This document shows positions 22,363 to 29,691 of a DNA stretch of 30,159 nt, one piece after another. A program made the translations under genes and the position numbers. This stretch comes from a virus: IMG/VR virus record IMGVR_UViG_3300003702_000017, positions 8,244 through 38,402 of that record. One strand, written 5' to 3'. The notes beneath the pieces are model-generated. The model was not told where the DNA came from. It saw only the letters and a list, made by a program, of their open reading frames with translations, and searched no databases. The first letter of the stretch is position 1, and each line of letters begins with the position of its first letter.

Positions 22363-22749
22363 ATGCACGAGTTTAATTCAGATACGGCAACTTGGTTTAC
22401 TGTTTATACTTTAATTGATATTACACAATCCTCAAGACGCAAAGATTTATCTCAAAAAAATTGGGATATGATTATTAATTGTATTAGTATGAGTTGCCAA
22501 CCATTAGGATCTAATATACCAAATAAGAAAAAAAGAAAACTTTCTAAATATAAATTTGGATCAGATTATAAAAATAAGATACGAAATGTGTGGTCTTGGT
22601 CATTTGCAGTTGAACATGTAGGAGCAATATCATTAGATAAATTAGTTAATGATTTAAATGGTATTCCTATGTTAGATAAGTTAGAATATATAGAAACAAA
22701 AAATTTAAAAATAAAAAATACATATTTTTCTATTAATGATAATAGATAA
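22363..22749 (+). CDS. Late hypothetical protein
   Basis: I use ATG 22363 (MHEFNSDTATWF) rather than the in-frame ATG at 22345, because the latter abuts the terminator T-tract and the former has late-promoter spacing. The 128-residue product has a WFTVYTLIDITQSSRRK segment, a RKLSKYKFGSDYKNKIRNVW basic stretch and a C-terminal VNDLNGIPMLDKLEYIETKNLK region. The segment order resembles small proteins of marine T4-like phages of unknown role. Its final codons overlap the late promoter of the next gene. Confidence 0.6.
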   Translation: MHEFNSDTATWFTVYTLIDITQSSRRKDLSQKNWDMIINCISMSCQPLGSNIPNKKKRKLSKYKFGSDYKNKIRNVWSWSFAVEHVGAISLDKLVNDLNGIPMLDKLEYIETKNLKIKNTYFSINDNR

Positions 22750-22752
22750 ATA
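22745..22752 (+). promoter_or_regulatory. Late promoter GATAAATA, leaderless context
   Basis: Five bases separate it from the ATG at 22758, so +1 is the start codon. No Shine-Dalgarno. Confidence 0.65.
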
Positions 22753-22757
22753 TATGT

Positions 22758-23027
22758 ATGGCAAATACTCCTAGAATACAAAAATTATATACTCATCCAT
22801 CTGAAACGTATGATATTGAAACAGAAAGCCTCGAAGCACATGTTGCTATTTGTAGTGAACGGTATTTTGCTATTCATCAACATTTGCAAGATTCTGAAGG
22901 ACGTTTATCAATAAAAATTGATACAAATACAGCACAAATTTCTCGAATGGAGAAATTAGTATTTTGGGGCATTGGTGCAATTTTTATAACTCTCCTTGGT
23001 AGTATCCTCGCAGTAATTTTAAAATAA
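22758..23027 (+). CDS. XhlA/holin-accessory-like membrane protein
   Basis: 89 residues. A helical segment LEAHVAICSERYFAIHQHLQ (about 25-44) and an amphipathic stretch lead to one C-terminal membrane helix (about 67-88, KLVFWGIGAIFITLLGSILAVIL) with almost no tail. This is the layout of haemolysin XhlA-type proteins that sit in phage lysis or holin modules: charged coiled region followed by a FW-IGAI membrane helix. No endolysin is next to it in this window, so a lysis role is tentative. Late, predicted leaderless. Confidence 0.6.
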   Translation: MANTPRIQKLYTHPSETYDIETESLEAHVAICSERYFAIHQHLQDSEGRLSIKIDTNTAQISRMEKLVFWGIGAIFITLLGSILAVILK

Positions 23028-23044
23028 TCTAAAAACTCATTTGA

Positions 23045-23052
23045 TATAAATA
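23045..23052 (+). promoter_or_regulatory. Late promoter TATAAATA, leaderless context
   Basis: Exact consensus with five bases to the ATG at 23058. No Shine-Dalgarno. Confidence 0.75.
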
Positions 23053-23057
23053 TAAGT

Positions 23058-23393
23058 ATGAATCTGGGTGACTTGTATGAAGATGATCCAATGCTCGAAG
23101 CACGGCGTGTATGGGCACGTCGCGGTAATAAAGTAGTACAAAAATTTCGTTGTACATCTGGATGGCGTAAAGGAAGATTGGTAGCAACTCCTGCAAGTTG
23201 TTCAAAACCATTGGATATTAAGAAAAGATATACAATTAAAAAGACAAGAGCACGATTAGGTAAAAGAATTACTCGAAGAACACAAAGAATGAAACGGTTT
23301 AATCCAATTACTAAACGTATTACAACAATGAATAAATCAACCCGGCCTAAAATAAAGAGTGGTGGTTCTACCAAGTGGTGGATAAAACGATGA
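23058..23393 (+). CDS. Small very basic protein, probable nucleic-acid binder
   Basis: 111 residues; after an acidic first 12 residues the chain is dominated by Arg and Lys. A conserved-looking core reads RRVWARRGNKVVQKFRCTSG, WRKGRLVATPASC (two cysteines, C32 and C48, that might bind metal or pair), then KKTRARLGKRITRRTQRMKR. This fits a DNA-binding protein packaged with, or used on, the phage genome. Late promoter with leaderless spacing; the stop overlaps the next start (ATGA). Confidence 0.7.
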   Translation: MNLGDLYEDDPMLEARRVWARRGNKVVQKFRCTSGWRKGRLVATPASCSKPLDIKKRYTIKKTRARLGKRITRRTQRMKRFNPITKRITTMNKSTRPKIKSGGSTKWWIKR

Positions 23394-23845
23394 AAATAGA
23401 TGAACTTTATATAGGTCGACAACTAACAAAGCAAGATCATAGAGGAATGGATAAAACTAAAAGTCCAGATAATGGTAAGGAAATTAAGTCTATTTCTCCT
23501 ACTACACAAGAGCCAGTAGCTGATAAGCAACCCATGGATCCTAATCAAATTACAGCTGTCAGAAAAGAAATTACAGGAATAGCAGATCCTGCTTTTAAGG
23601 GTACTAGTCTTGCACGTCTGCTTAATAACATGGATTTGAATACAGAAACTACTAATGAACCTCAAGGTTCAGTATCATCGGTTGCACCAGGTACTACGGT
23701 AACCGGTAAAGCCGATGCTGACGGTAATTTTGTTCTTTCGACTCCGGGAGATGATAGTGGTGAAGAGATATTCGTACCAGCGGCAATTGTAAAGGCGCAG
23801 AATCCATTAGAAAATTTGCAAATACTTGCAGGGATAAAAAAATGA
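23390..23845 (+). CDS. Late protein with MK-type N-terminus and C-terminal LAGI tag
   Basis: The start is ATG 23390 (MKIDELYIGRQL), which overlaps the previous stop as ATGA; the longer frame from 23375 is not needed. 151 residues, hydrophilic, rich in Asp/Thr/Pro, probably extended in the middle (QEPVADKQPMDPNQITAVRKEI). The last residues NPLENLQILAGIKK carry the LAGI tag found also at 1267 and at the left edge. No domain recognised. The overlap with the next gene (ATGA at 23842) makes a tight late operon 23058-24603. Confidence 0.7.
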   Translation: MKIDELYIGRQLTKQDHRGMDKTKSPDNGKEIKSISPTTQEPVADKQPMDPNQITAVRKEITGIADPAFKGTSLARLLNNMDLNTETTNEPQGSVSSVAPGTTVTGKADADGNFVLSTPGDDSGEEIFVPAAIVKAQNPLENLQILAGIKK

Positions 23846-24603
23846 AATTAAAAGATATTGGTGTTACTCCACTTATAGAAATGTCAGCAGGTGGTACAAC
23901 ATCTGCTGGTGGGATTGCTTCTGTTATGGCTCCTTTAGGTAAAGCAATAATCCGAAGAAAAAAGAAGAAAGATAAAAATCCTAGTATATATGGTGGCTCA
24001 TCTGAAGAAAATGTATTGTTTGCAGAAGGTTCTGCTAGACCCGAGTATCATAATACACAAGTTAAAGGTAGTGATGCAACGCCAAAAGCAAAGCCTGGAA
24101 GAACTAAACATCCTTTTAAAGGTAAGTTAGTTGGCGAAGGTGACATGGAAGCAGATCGAGAAGCAGGTATCAAATGGGTTGATAATCCAGAATGGGAACA
24201 GTTGCATAATATGAATTTAGATATGATTAAGGATTTTCTTAATCATAAAGAAAATGTTCCGGAAGCAGTAGGAGATTCAGCAAAACCGTTATATGACTTA
24301 CAAGATGAATTAGGTTTGGAAGATAATATCCTAGTTGACGAACTCGCTAGATATTTAGATGTTGATCAGATTGCTGACTTTGTATCACAGTTTCGTAGAC
24401 ATCACAACGAGAATTATTCTAATAATGATGAAGATACACAAATAGAAAGGAAACTCTCCGGAGAAGAAAAAAAAAATAAAGAACACAATGTAAAAAAGTT
24501 AAAGAAACATAAAGGTGATTTTTCAAAATACGGAAAGGATGCCGAGAGTGTAATGTATGCGGTAGCAACAAAATCCGCAAAAAAAGGAAAAAAGTACAAG
24601 TAG
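23842..24603 (+). CDS. Late hydrophilic protein, HPFKGKLVG motif
   Basis: 253 residues, beginning MKLKDIGVTPLIEMSAGG; LIE at residues 11-13 could be a prohead-protease site. The N-terminal quarter is Gly/Ala-rich then basic (IIRRKKKKDK). KHPFKGKLVGEGD (about 93-105) and the C-terminal ESVMYAVATKSAKK segment look like short linear motifs shared by several marine T4-like phage proteins. The middle has paired acidic helices (LYDLQDELGLEDNILVDELARYL). Soluble, no enzyme motif. A head-associated role is inference from the operon and N-terminus. Confidence 0.65.
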   Translation: MKLKDIGVTPLIEMSAGGTTSAGGIASVMAPLGKAIIRRKKKKDKNPSIYGGSSEENVLFAEGSARPEYHNTQVKGSDATPKAKPGRTKHPFKGKLVGEGDMEADREAGIKWVDNPEWEQLHNMNLDMIKDFLNHKENVPEAVGDSAKPLYDLQDELGLEDNILVDELARYLDVDQIADFVSQFRRHHNENYSNNDEDTQIERKLSGEEKKNKEHNVKKLKKHKGDFSKYGKDAESVMYAVATKSAKKGKKYK

Positions 24604-24612
24604 GAGACTAAA

Positions 24613-25065
24613 ATGACAGTAATAACTTATATGGATTTAATCGAGCAGATGAAAGCATTAGCTGAAAAGATTAATAAACATTATGATAGTGTAACTCTAG
24701 AAACAGAGATACCTATTGAAGACGAAACGTCAAGAATCTTGCGTGAAGCAGGTATTGTAGAGGATAATGACGATGAGACATCAGAGGATGAATCGACAGT
24801 GGCCGAAGAGACAGAAGCACAGTCTGATGAAGAGGAAACCATTGAAGAAGTTGAATCAACGGAAGACGACGAAGAGGATCGGATAGAAGAGGAACTTTCT
24901 GCCGCGCAGAAGAAGTTACCAGCTGGTCTACAAAATGCTATTGCTAAAAAGCAGGGCGATTCAGTTGAAGAAAAAGATGAAGATGATGACAGCAAAGAAG
25001 AAGTTGATGAGTCAGAGAGCATGACCGAATTGCGTCATTTGTTAAATCGTTTAATTAATCGATAA
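24613..25065 (+). CDS. Highly acidic late protein
   Basis: 150 residues: a short helical start (MDLIEQMKALAEKINKHY), then about 60 residues dominated by Glu/Asp/Ser/Thr, a conserved-looking island KKLPAGLQNAIAKKQG (about 100-115), another acidic run, and a C-terminal helix ELRHLLNRLINR. GGAG lies upstream of the ATG. The charge pattern suits a scaffold-like or DNA-mimicking protein, or a partner of the very basic protein two genes upstream. No family assigned. Confidence 0.65.
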   Translation: MTVITYMDLIEQMKALAEKINKHYDSVTLETEIPIEDETSRILREAGIVEDNDDETSEDESTVAEETEAQSDEEETIEEVESTEDDEEDRIEEELSAAQKKLPAGLQNAIAKKQGDSVEEKDEDDDSKEEVDESESMTELRHLLNRLINR

Positions 25066-25076
25066 TGGTATAATAT

Positions 25077-25283
25077 ATGAAATGTATTGAAGTATTAGGG
25101 AATTTGCGTACTTATATTAGCAATGAAGAGAATAATATTCTCGAAATAGTTCAATCTGGTGATATTAAATATCGTAATGAATTTAGTGAAAGAGAATTAG
25201 AGTTAGTAAATGGTCTTGTTAAACGTGGAATATTGTCTCGTCATAAAGACGATTATGGTTTATTTTTTAATTTGATTAAATAA
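25077..25283 (+). CDS. Small helix-turn-helix-like protein
   Basis: 68 residues. The predicted order helix (NNILEIVQSGD), helix (FSERELELVNGLVKRGILSRHK) and a final beta hairpin (DDYGLFFNLIK) resembles a compact winged-helix domain, so DNA or RNA binding is possible. No Shine-Dalgarno; TATAAT at 25069 is too close to the ATG to be a normal promoter. Coded in the same AT-rich style as neighbours. Family not identified. Confidence 0.55.
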   Translation: MKCIEVLGNLRTYISNEENNILEIVQSGDIKYRNEFSERELELVNGLVKRGILSRHKDDYGLFFNLIK

Positions 25284-25289
25284 AATATA

Positions 25290-25736
25290 ATGAAACTACA
25301 AGTATTAAATAGGCTTGATGCATTAATAAAAAATATTGCATTAGATGTTGTTACCGCTAATAAACCAGTTATTTATAAGGATGGTATATTAGCTAGTACT
25401 TGGGAAGTTAAAAAATTAGAGAAAAATAATTATTGTATTGTTTGTAAGAAAACTGATACTATGTTAGTAGAGAATATAGAGTTATATGAGGTAGCATTTA
25501 ATATTGCAAAGTTAGTTAATAAGGGATATATAATTAATTCAAAAAATGTTAGAGAAATTTTAGCATATCATAGACAGTTTTCAGAGAAGTTTCATGAGGC
25601 AATTTTTTGTAAAGAACGAAGAAATCTGTATGCTAAAGAGTCAGATTGGTTAAAATTTGATGTTATGGATGCAAAATATAAACAGGCCAAGGATCTTGCA
25701 CATGTAGCCAAAAAGAAACTTCGAGAATCATATTAA
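25290..25736 (+). CDS. Conserved hypothetical late protein
   Basis: 148 residues with an N-terminal helix, a small beta unit (PVIYKDGILASTWEVKKL, then NYCIVCKKTD), then helices with LYEVAFNIAKLVNKGY and a C-terminal charged helix (DAKYKQAKDLAHVAKKKLRE). The layout recalls small conserved proteins of marine T4-like phages. No enzymatic or membrane features. Followed at once by a late promoter for the next gene. Confidence 0.65.
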   Translation: MKLQVLNRLDALIKNIALDVVTANKPVIYKDGILASTWEVKKLEKNNYCIVCKKTDTMLVENIELYEVAFNIAKLVNKGYIINSKNVREILAYHRQFSEKFHEAIFCKERRNLYAKESDWLKFDVMDAKYKQAKDLAHVAKKKLRESY

Positions 25737-25740
25737 AATA

Positions 25741-25748
25741 GATAAATA
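25741..25748 (+). promoter_or_regulatory. Late promoter GATAAATA
   Basis: Predicted +1 at 25754, then a 25-nt leader with AGGGG before the ATG at 25779. Confidence 0.65.
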
Positions 25749-25778
25749 TGATTAACTAAGAATATATAGGGGATAACA

Positions 25779-26483
25779 ATGTTTTTAAACGATTTATCAA
25801 GTAAAACCACACAGTTTGGTAGAATTAATCGTTGGCTTAATAAAGAATTCGGAATTCGCGTTGATGAACAATCATCTACAAAAAAATTATCATCCGCAAA
25901 AATAACATTAGAAGAGCACAAGAATTTAATAGTAAAAAAATCTCAATTTAATGCTACACATCAGGATAAGCATTATATGAAGACAGTTCTTATGCTAGAA
26001 GCAGTCAATATACTTCTTTCTAATAATGATTCAATTATTGCTACACCAACATCATTAACTGAGCAAACTGACGAAATGGAAAATGCACAGATTTTACTTG
26101 CCGCGCAAGATATGGTAGATAAACTTGCTGGAATGGCAGAAGATCTTGCAGAACTCCAGACTAAGGCGTTAATGCCATTAGTTGATGAAATTAAATATAA
26201 TGTAGGTCAGCAACAAGCACAATCATTTAATGATACAGCAAAAGCTCAGTTACAGTCTGCATTAGATGCTATTTCATCTGTTAAGGATGCAATGGGCGAT
26301 CAAGTTCTTGCTTTACAAGGCGGCCAGTTGCCAGCAACTGATATGGAAGCGCCAATGCCAGAATTAGAGCCAGAAATGCCAGCAGAAATGCCAGCAGAAG
26401 TACCAGGTGACGATATGATGGGCGGTGCAGATGAAGTTGCAGGTCCAGCAGAAGCACCTCTTGGTAGAGAAGAGAAGATTTAA
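25779..26483 (+). CDS. Late protein, probable virion or head-assembly protein
   Basis: 234 residues. The central part is helical and repetitive (ENAQILLAAQDMVDKLAGMAEDLAEL, then LMPLVDEIKYNVGQQQAQSF, then AQLQSALDAISSVKDAMG). A Pro/Glu/Met-rich linker follows (MPELEPEMPAEMPAEVPGD), and the chain ends APLGREEK. This architecture resembles proteins found among virion genes of marine T4-like phages. It has its own late promoter and Shine-Dalgarno. The stop overlaps the next start (TAATG). Confidence 0.65.
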   Translation: MFLNDLSSKTTQFGRINRWLNKEFGIRVDEQSSTKKLSSAKITLEEHKNLIVKKSQFNATHQDKHYMKTVLMLEAVNILLSNNDSIIATPTSLTEQTDEMENAQILLAAQDMVDKLAGMAEDLAELQTKALMPLVDEIKYNVGQQQAQSFNDTAKAQLQSALDAISSVKDAMGDQVLALQGGQLPATDMEAPMPELEPEMPAEMPAEVPGDDMMGGADEVAGPAEAPLGREEKI

Positions 26484-26830
26484 TGAAACTAGCCGAGCTT
26501 TTTTTCGGTGAGATGCAATCGGTCGATCAAGTTAGAAAAGGGATCGCTGATGTGGTATTTCAACAAAAAGAGCAAGGTATTATTTCAATGGCCATGTCTG
26601 AATTTATTGAGAAGTTATATGAATATGGAATAAGAGATTTTGTAGATAGTGATGAAGAATCAGTTAAAAGTTTGGTAGATGTTTTAAATGATATGCCAGA
26701 GCTTGTTACAAGTGCAACAGTTAGTGAAGTTTCGTTTAAAGGTTCAGAGTTACCAGATGCTGTGTCTGATCAAAGCAACGCACAGGATACTGTAGCAAAC
26801 GCGGCGGATTCAGCGAATCCGTTAACATAG
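26483..26830 (+). CDS. Small late protein with MK-type N-terminus
   Basis: 115 residues starting MKLAELFFGEMQSVDQVRKG. FGE at residues 8-10 is a weaker match to a prohead-protease site. The first 75 residues are helical (VVFQQKEQGIISMAMSEFIEKL), the rest a Ser/Ala/Asp-rich tail ending in SANPLT. Translationally coupled to the upstream gene. No family recognised. Confidence 0.6.
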   Translation: MKLAELFFGEMQSVDQVRKGIADVVFQQKEQGIISMAMSEFIEKLYEYGIRDFVDSDEESVKSLVDVLNDMPELVTSATVSEVSFKGSELPDAVSDQSNAQDTVANAADSANPLT

Positions 26831-26843
26831 GAGAAGGTTAGTA

Positions 26844-27458
26844 ATGACAATATTGATTAGTGCCGCAGATGCAAAATTGCAAGGGCAAGGAAATCTTGTT
26901 ATACTTAAAGAAGTTCGTGCAATTGAAGAAGCAGTTTTAACTGCGATTGATAATAGTTTATTAACTGCTACAGTTTCTGATGATTCTGTAATGACAATGT
27001 CTACCCCTAGCATTGATGTTATAGGAACACTTAATGGTCCAGCTCTTACAATTGGAAATACTTTTTTAATTAATGCAACAACTGTTACATTAACTGGAAC
27101 TAATATAAATTCTGTAGTTGATGATATTAATACATTAGGAATTACAGGAATTACAGCAAGTAAAACAGCAGTAGCAGGCGCACTTAAAATTAATAGTGAT
27201 AATAATAACTTTTCATTAATAATTGCCGCTGGTACTGGTACAGTATTAGCTGATTTAGGTATTGTAGCATCGACTACTAATACCACAGATGTAAGTAAAG
27301 CCTATTATACGGTATGGAAAAATACAACTGTAAACACTACATATGTACAACAAATGGCAGAAATAATTAAACATTTTACTGATTTAGGTTATACAATTCT
27401 TCGTCAAGCAAACGCAATAACATCAAATGCTACATTTAAATGGGTTGTAACTTGGTAA
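26844..27458 (+). CDS. Virion-type protein with inserted flagellar-hook IN-like domain
   Basis: 204 residues. The ends match a small marine T4-like structural family: VRAIEEAVLTAIDNSLLTATV (about 24-44) and YYTVWKN, QQMAEIIKHFTDLGYTILRQ, TFKWVVTW at the C-terminus. Between them (about 56-142) lies a repeat-like beta domain whose TTVTLTGTNINSVVDDINTLG, then GITASKTAVAGALKI, then GTVLADLGI order mirrors the IN motif of flagellar hook-associated and some phage fibre proteins. The outer parts alone would make a continuous protein of about 115 residues, so this looks like a domain insertion. An AGGAGAAGG ribosome binding site precedes the ATG. Confidence 0.65.
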   Translation: MTILISAADAKLQGQGNLVILKEVRAIEEAVLTAIDNSLLTATVSDDSVMTMSTPSIDVIGTLNGPALTIGNTFLINATTVTLTGTNINSVVDDINTLGITGITASKTAVAGALKINSDNNNFSLIIAAGTGTVLADLGIVASTTNTTDVSKAYYTVWKNTTVNTTYVQQMAEIIKHFTDLGYTILRQANAITSNATFKWVVTW

Positions 27459-27463
27459 ATTGA

Positions 27464-27493
27464 TTGACATATAATATTATTTTGTAGTATACT
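27464..27493 (+). promoter_or_regulatory. Sigma70-like promoter of the nuclease gene, leaderless context
   Basis: TTGACA (27464-27469), 18-nt spacer, TATACT (27488-27493). Six bases follow, so +1 falls on the ATG at 27500. Confidence 0.75.
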
Positions 27494-27499
27494 ATATTA

Positions 27500-28177
27500 A
27501 TGTTGTTTAATGAATTATATAAATATCCAAAGTTAAAAAGAGTAGACACCAATGGCCAGAGATTATATGATACTGGCAAAGCCAAAGTTCCATCTGTAAC
27601 AACTATTCTTGGCCGTATGAAAGACATGACAGGAATTAATAAATGGCGTGATAGGATAGGCCATGAAGAAGCACAACGTATTTTAACGGAAGCTGCAAAT
27701 TTAGGTACAGCAACACATAAACAAATTGAACAATTTATATTTGATGAAGAAAGAAAAGTAGGTGGAAATTTAATTCATCAGATTGCTTCTAAATTAGCTG
27801 ATGTAATTATTAACGAAGGTCTTTGTAATATTAATGAAATATGGGGATCTGAAGTAAGTTTATATTCCCCAGAATTATATGCAGGAACAACAGATTGTGT
27901 TGGTGTATGGAATAGTCAAGATGCAATCATTGATTTTAAAACTTCACGTTCTGTAAAAAAACGAGAATGGATTGATGATTATTTTTTACAAGGCGTTGCA
28001 TATGCTATGGCGCATAATGAGTTATTTGAAACAAACATTAGAACAGTTGTTATAATGATGGTAACACATGCTGGTCAATATTTAGAATTTTCTATTACTA
28101 ACGATGAGTATATTGTGTATGAGAAAAAATGGCTTGATAAACTAAAAGAGTATTATCAGGTATATGATAAATACTAA
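27500..28177 (+). CDS. PD-(D/E)XK-family exonuclease
   Basis: 225 residues with RecB-type nuclease motifs in order: PSVTTIL near 31-37, GTATHKQIE (69-77) with H73 as the motif I histidine, E118 in WGSEVSLY, GTTDCVGVW (129-137) with D132, IIDFKTS (143-149) giving the D145/K147 pair, and a QGVAYAMA helix (164-171) with Q164 and Y168. These residues bind metal and cut DNA. The enzyme probably processes DNA in recombination or host DNA degradation; single-strand or double-strand preference is not readable. Its sigma70-like promoter sets it apart from the late genes around it. No Shine-Dalgarno. Confidence 0.88.
   Translation: MLFNELYKYPKLKRVDTNGQRLYDTGKAKVPSVTTILGRMKDMTGINKWRDRIGHEEAQRILTEAANLGTATHKQIEQFIFDEERKVGGNLIHQIASKLADVIINEGLCNINEIWGSEVSLYSPELYAGTTDCVGVWNSQDAIIDFKTSRSVKKREWIDDYFLQGVAYAMAHNELFETNIRTVVIMMVTHAGQYLEFSITNDEYIVYEKKWLDKLKEYYQVYDKY
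28166..28173 (+). promoter_or_regulatory. Late promoter GATAAATA
   Basis: Overlaps the end of the nuclease gene; predicted +1 at 28179. The leader has CGGAG before the GTG start at 28204. Confidence 0.65.
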
Positions 28178-28203
28178 TATTAAGTATTATCGGAGAACAG
28201 CTT

Positions 28204-29691
28204 GTGGCTAAAATAACTAAAATGCAACAACGTCGTGGTTTGCGACGAGATTTACCTGTACCGCTTGCCCCGGGAGAATTTGCTTTAGCAACTGATAGTC
28301 GTGAGTTGTTTATTGGTAGTGAAGTTACCGATTCATTGAGTGGTATACATAATAGAACTATACAAATAGGAACTTTTACTGCTGGCTTTGATTTTGCTAG
28401 TAGTCATTTACAGAGTAATATTACTGAATTTATAGTTAAAAGAGATATTATTACTGGTGTAACTGGAACAGGTGCAGCTGAGAGTGGCGGTGGATTCGCG
28501 ATACTTTCGTTGCATTCAGCGTTAAGTCCAACAGCTGCTCATGCTAGTGGTGTAAAACTTGAAGGAGGTATTAATGATCAAACATTAACAATTCATAAAT
28601 ATTCCCCTACAGACTCAAGTCATACCCTTTTACAACCAGGTGATCCAGATGGTACGCCAGTTACTATAAATGATTATAAGTTAGTTGGTGGTGGTGCCAC
28701 ATTAAAAATATTATTTACTAAAGCATTGGTTGTAACTGATAAAGTTTATATAGTACATTTACGAAAGAAAGATTTAGATACATATCTTATTGATCCGTTT
28801 AATGCTAGTTATGATATTACAGCAGGTGGCGGTAATCCTCTTGCAGATTTGTCATTAAAATTAACAACAGATCAATTATATTTTGATGAATCAACTGGTG
28901 AGGGATTTATTGGTTTTAATAACGCACAAGTTACGACTTTGGTTGCTACTAAAACTGTTAAAACATGGTTTGATATTTGGATTTCAGCTGCTGATACTAA
29001 ATTAAATCTTAATATTAGTGCGTTAGGCAATACATATTGGGGTGATAAAGATGGTACAATAGCTGATAGTAGTATCTATGGCGGCCGCGCATTAGCAAAA
29101 TTTGGTGATGATACTTCAACAACAGTACCAGCATATAATATTGATTCAAATATAACATTTGCTTCTCGAAGTCATGGCGGTGCTGTTAATTTATCAAAGT
29201 TTTTAAATCATGCATGGTTGTCTGAAGGTTCTGATCCTACTAGACAATTAACACATATGCGTTCAAATATTAGAGTTGTTACTGAAACAAATGTCGGCGA
29301 TGTATTTTCTAATCTTACGGTAAGTAATCCTATAGTTCGAACGTTAGGAGTAACTACAGCAGTTACTGGCTCAAATAAAATAAACGGTACACAAGTTTTT
29401 CGATCAGTTGGCTCTACGTCATCAACGACACAAACGTTAATGGGTGTTATTAAATATGATTTAACAACAATAACAAATTTAGAAGTTGATTATAATGTTG
29501 CGTTTACAGATAGTGCAGGTTCTCCAACTTATTATATAGTTCGGGTTGGTGATGCTTCTGTAGGGTTTCTTCTTGTTAATAGTGCAAATTTATATGGTCA
29601 TGGTGCAGTATTAGATACATGGAATGAAGTAGATGTATTAGATTCTGCTGGTGCTACGACTGCTTTTCTTGCAACGCAAGAATTTACTTAG
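28204..29691 (+). CDS. Tail-fibre-like protein with Mtd-type N-terminal domain, frame broken at 3' end
   Basis: 495 residues from a GTG start preceded by CGGAG. Residues about 5-40 (QQRRGLRRDLPVPLAPGEFALATDSRELFIG) match the N-terminal domain of major-tropism-determinant-like and tail-collar fibres, in which an R-R-x-x-AxGE..ATD...l.IG pattern recurs. The rest is Gly/Ser/Thr/Asp-rich beta sequence typical of fibres. The TAG at 29689-29691 is immediately followed, in the -1 frame, by a long open frame of the same composition to the window edge, so the protein probably continues. A late promoter drives it. The receptor is unknown. Confidence 0.75.
   Translation: MAKITKMQQRRGLRRDLPVPLAPGEFALATDSRELFIGSEVTDSLSGIHNRTIQIGTFTAGFDFASSHLQSNITEFIVKRDIITGVTGTGAAESGGGFAILSLHSALSPTAAHASGVKLEGGINDQTLTIHKYSPTDSSHTLLQPGDPDGTPVTINDYKLVGGGATLKILFTKALVVTDKVYIVHLRKKDLDTYLIDPFNASYDITAGGGNPLADLSLKLTTDQLYFDESTGEGFIGFNNAQVTTLVATKTVKTWFDIWISAADTKLNLNISALGNTYWGDKDGTIADSSIYGGRALAKFGDDTSTTVPAYNIDSNITFASRSHGGAVNLSKFLNHAWLSEGSDPTRQLTHMRSNIRVVTETNVGDVFSNLTVSNPIVRTLGVTTAVTGSNKINGTQVFRSVGSTSSTTQTLMGVIKYDLTTITNLEVDYNVAFTDSAGSPTYYIVRVGDASVGFLLVNSANLYGHGAVLDTWNEVDVLDSAGATTAFLATQEFT

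Noticed and set aside
22877-23422. 181-codon ORF on the minus strand
   Set aside because: It runs antisense across three coupled late genes with clear starts and a late promoter; low-complexity translation without motifs.
24681-25022. Serine-rich minus-strand ORF
   Set aside because: It is the mirror of the Glu/Asp-rich stretch of the acidic gene at 24613; the serine repeats come from reverse GAA/GAT codons.
26822-27286. 154-codon ORF on the minus strand
   Set aside because: Antisense to the structural gene at 26844, which has a good ribosome binding site and recognisable family ends.
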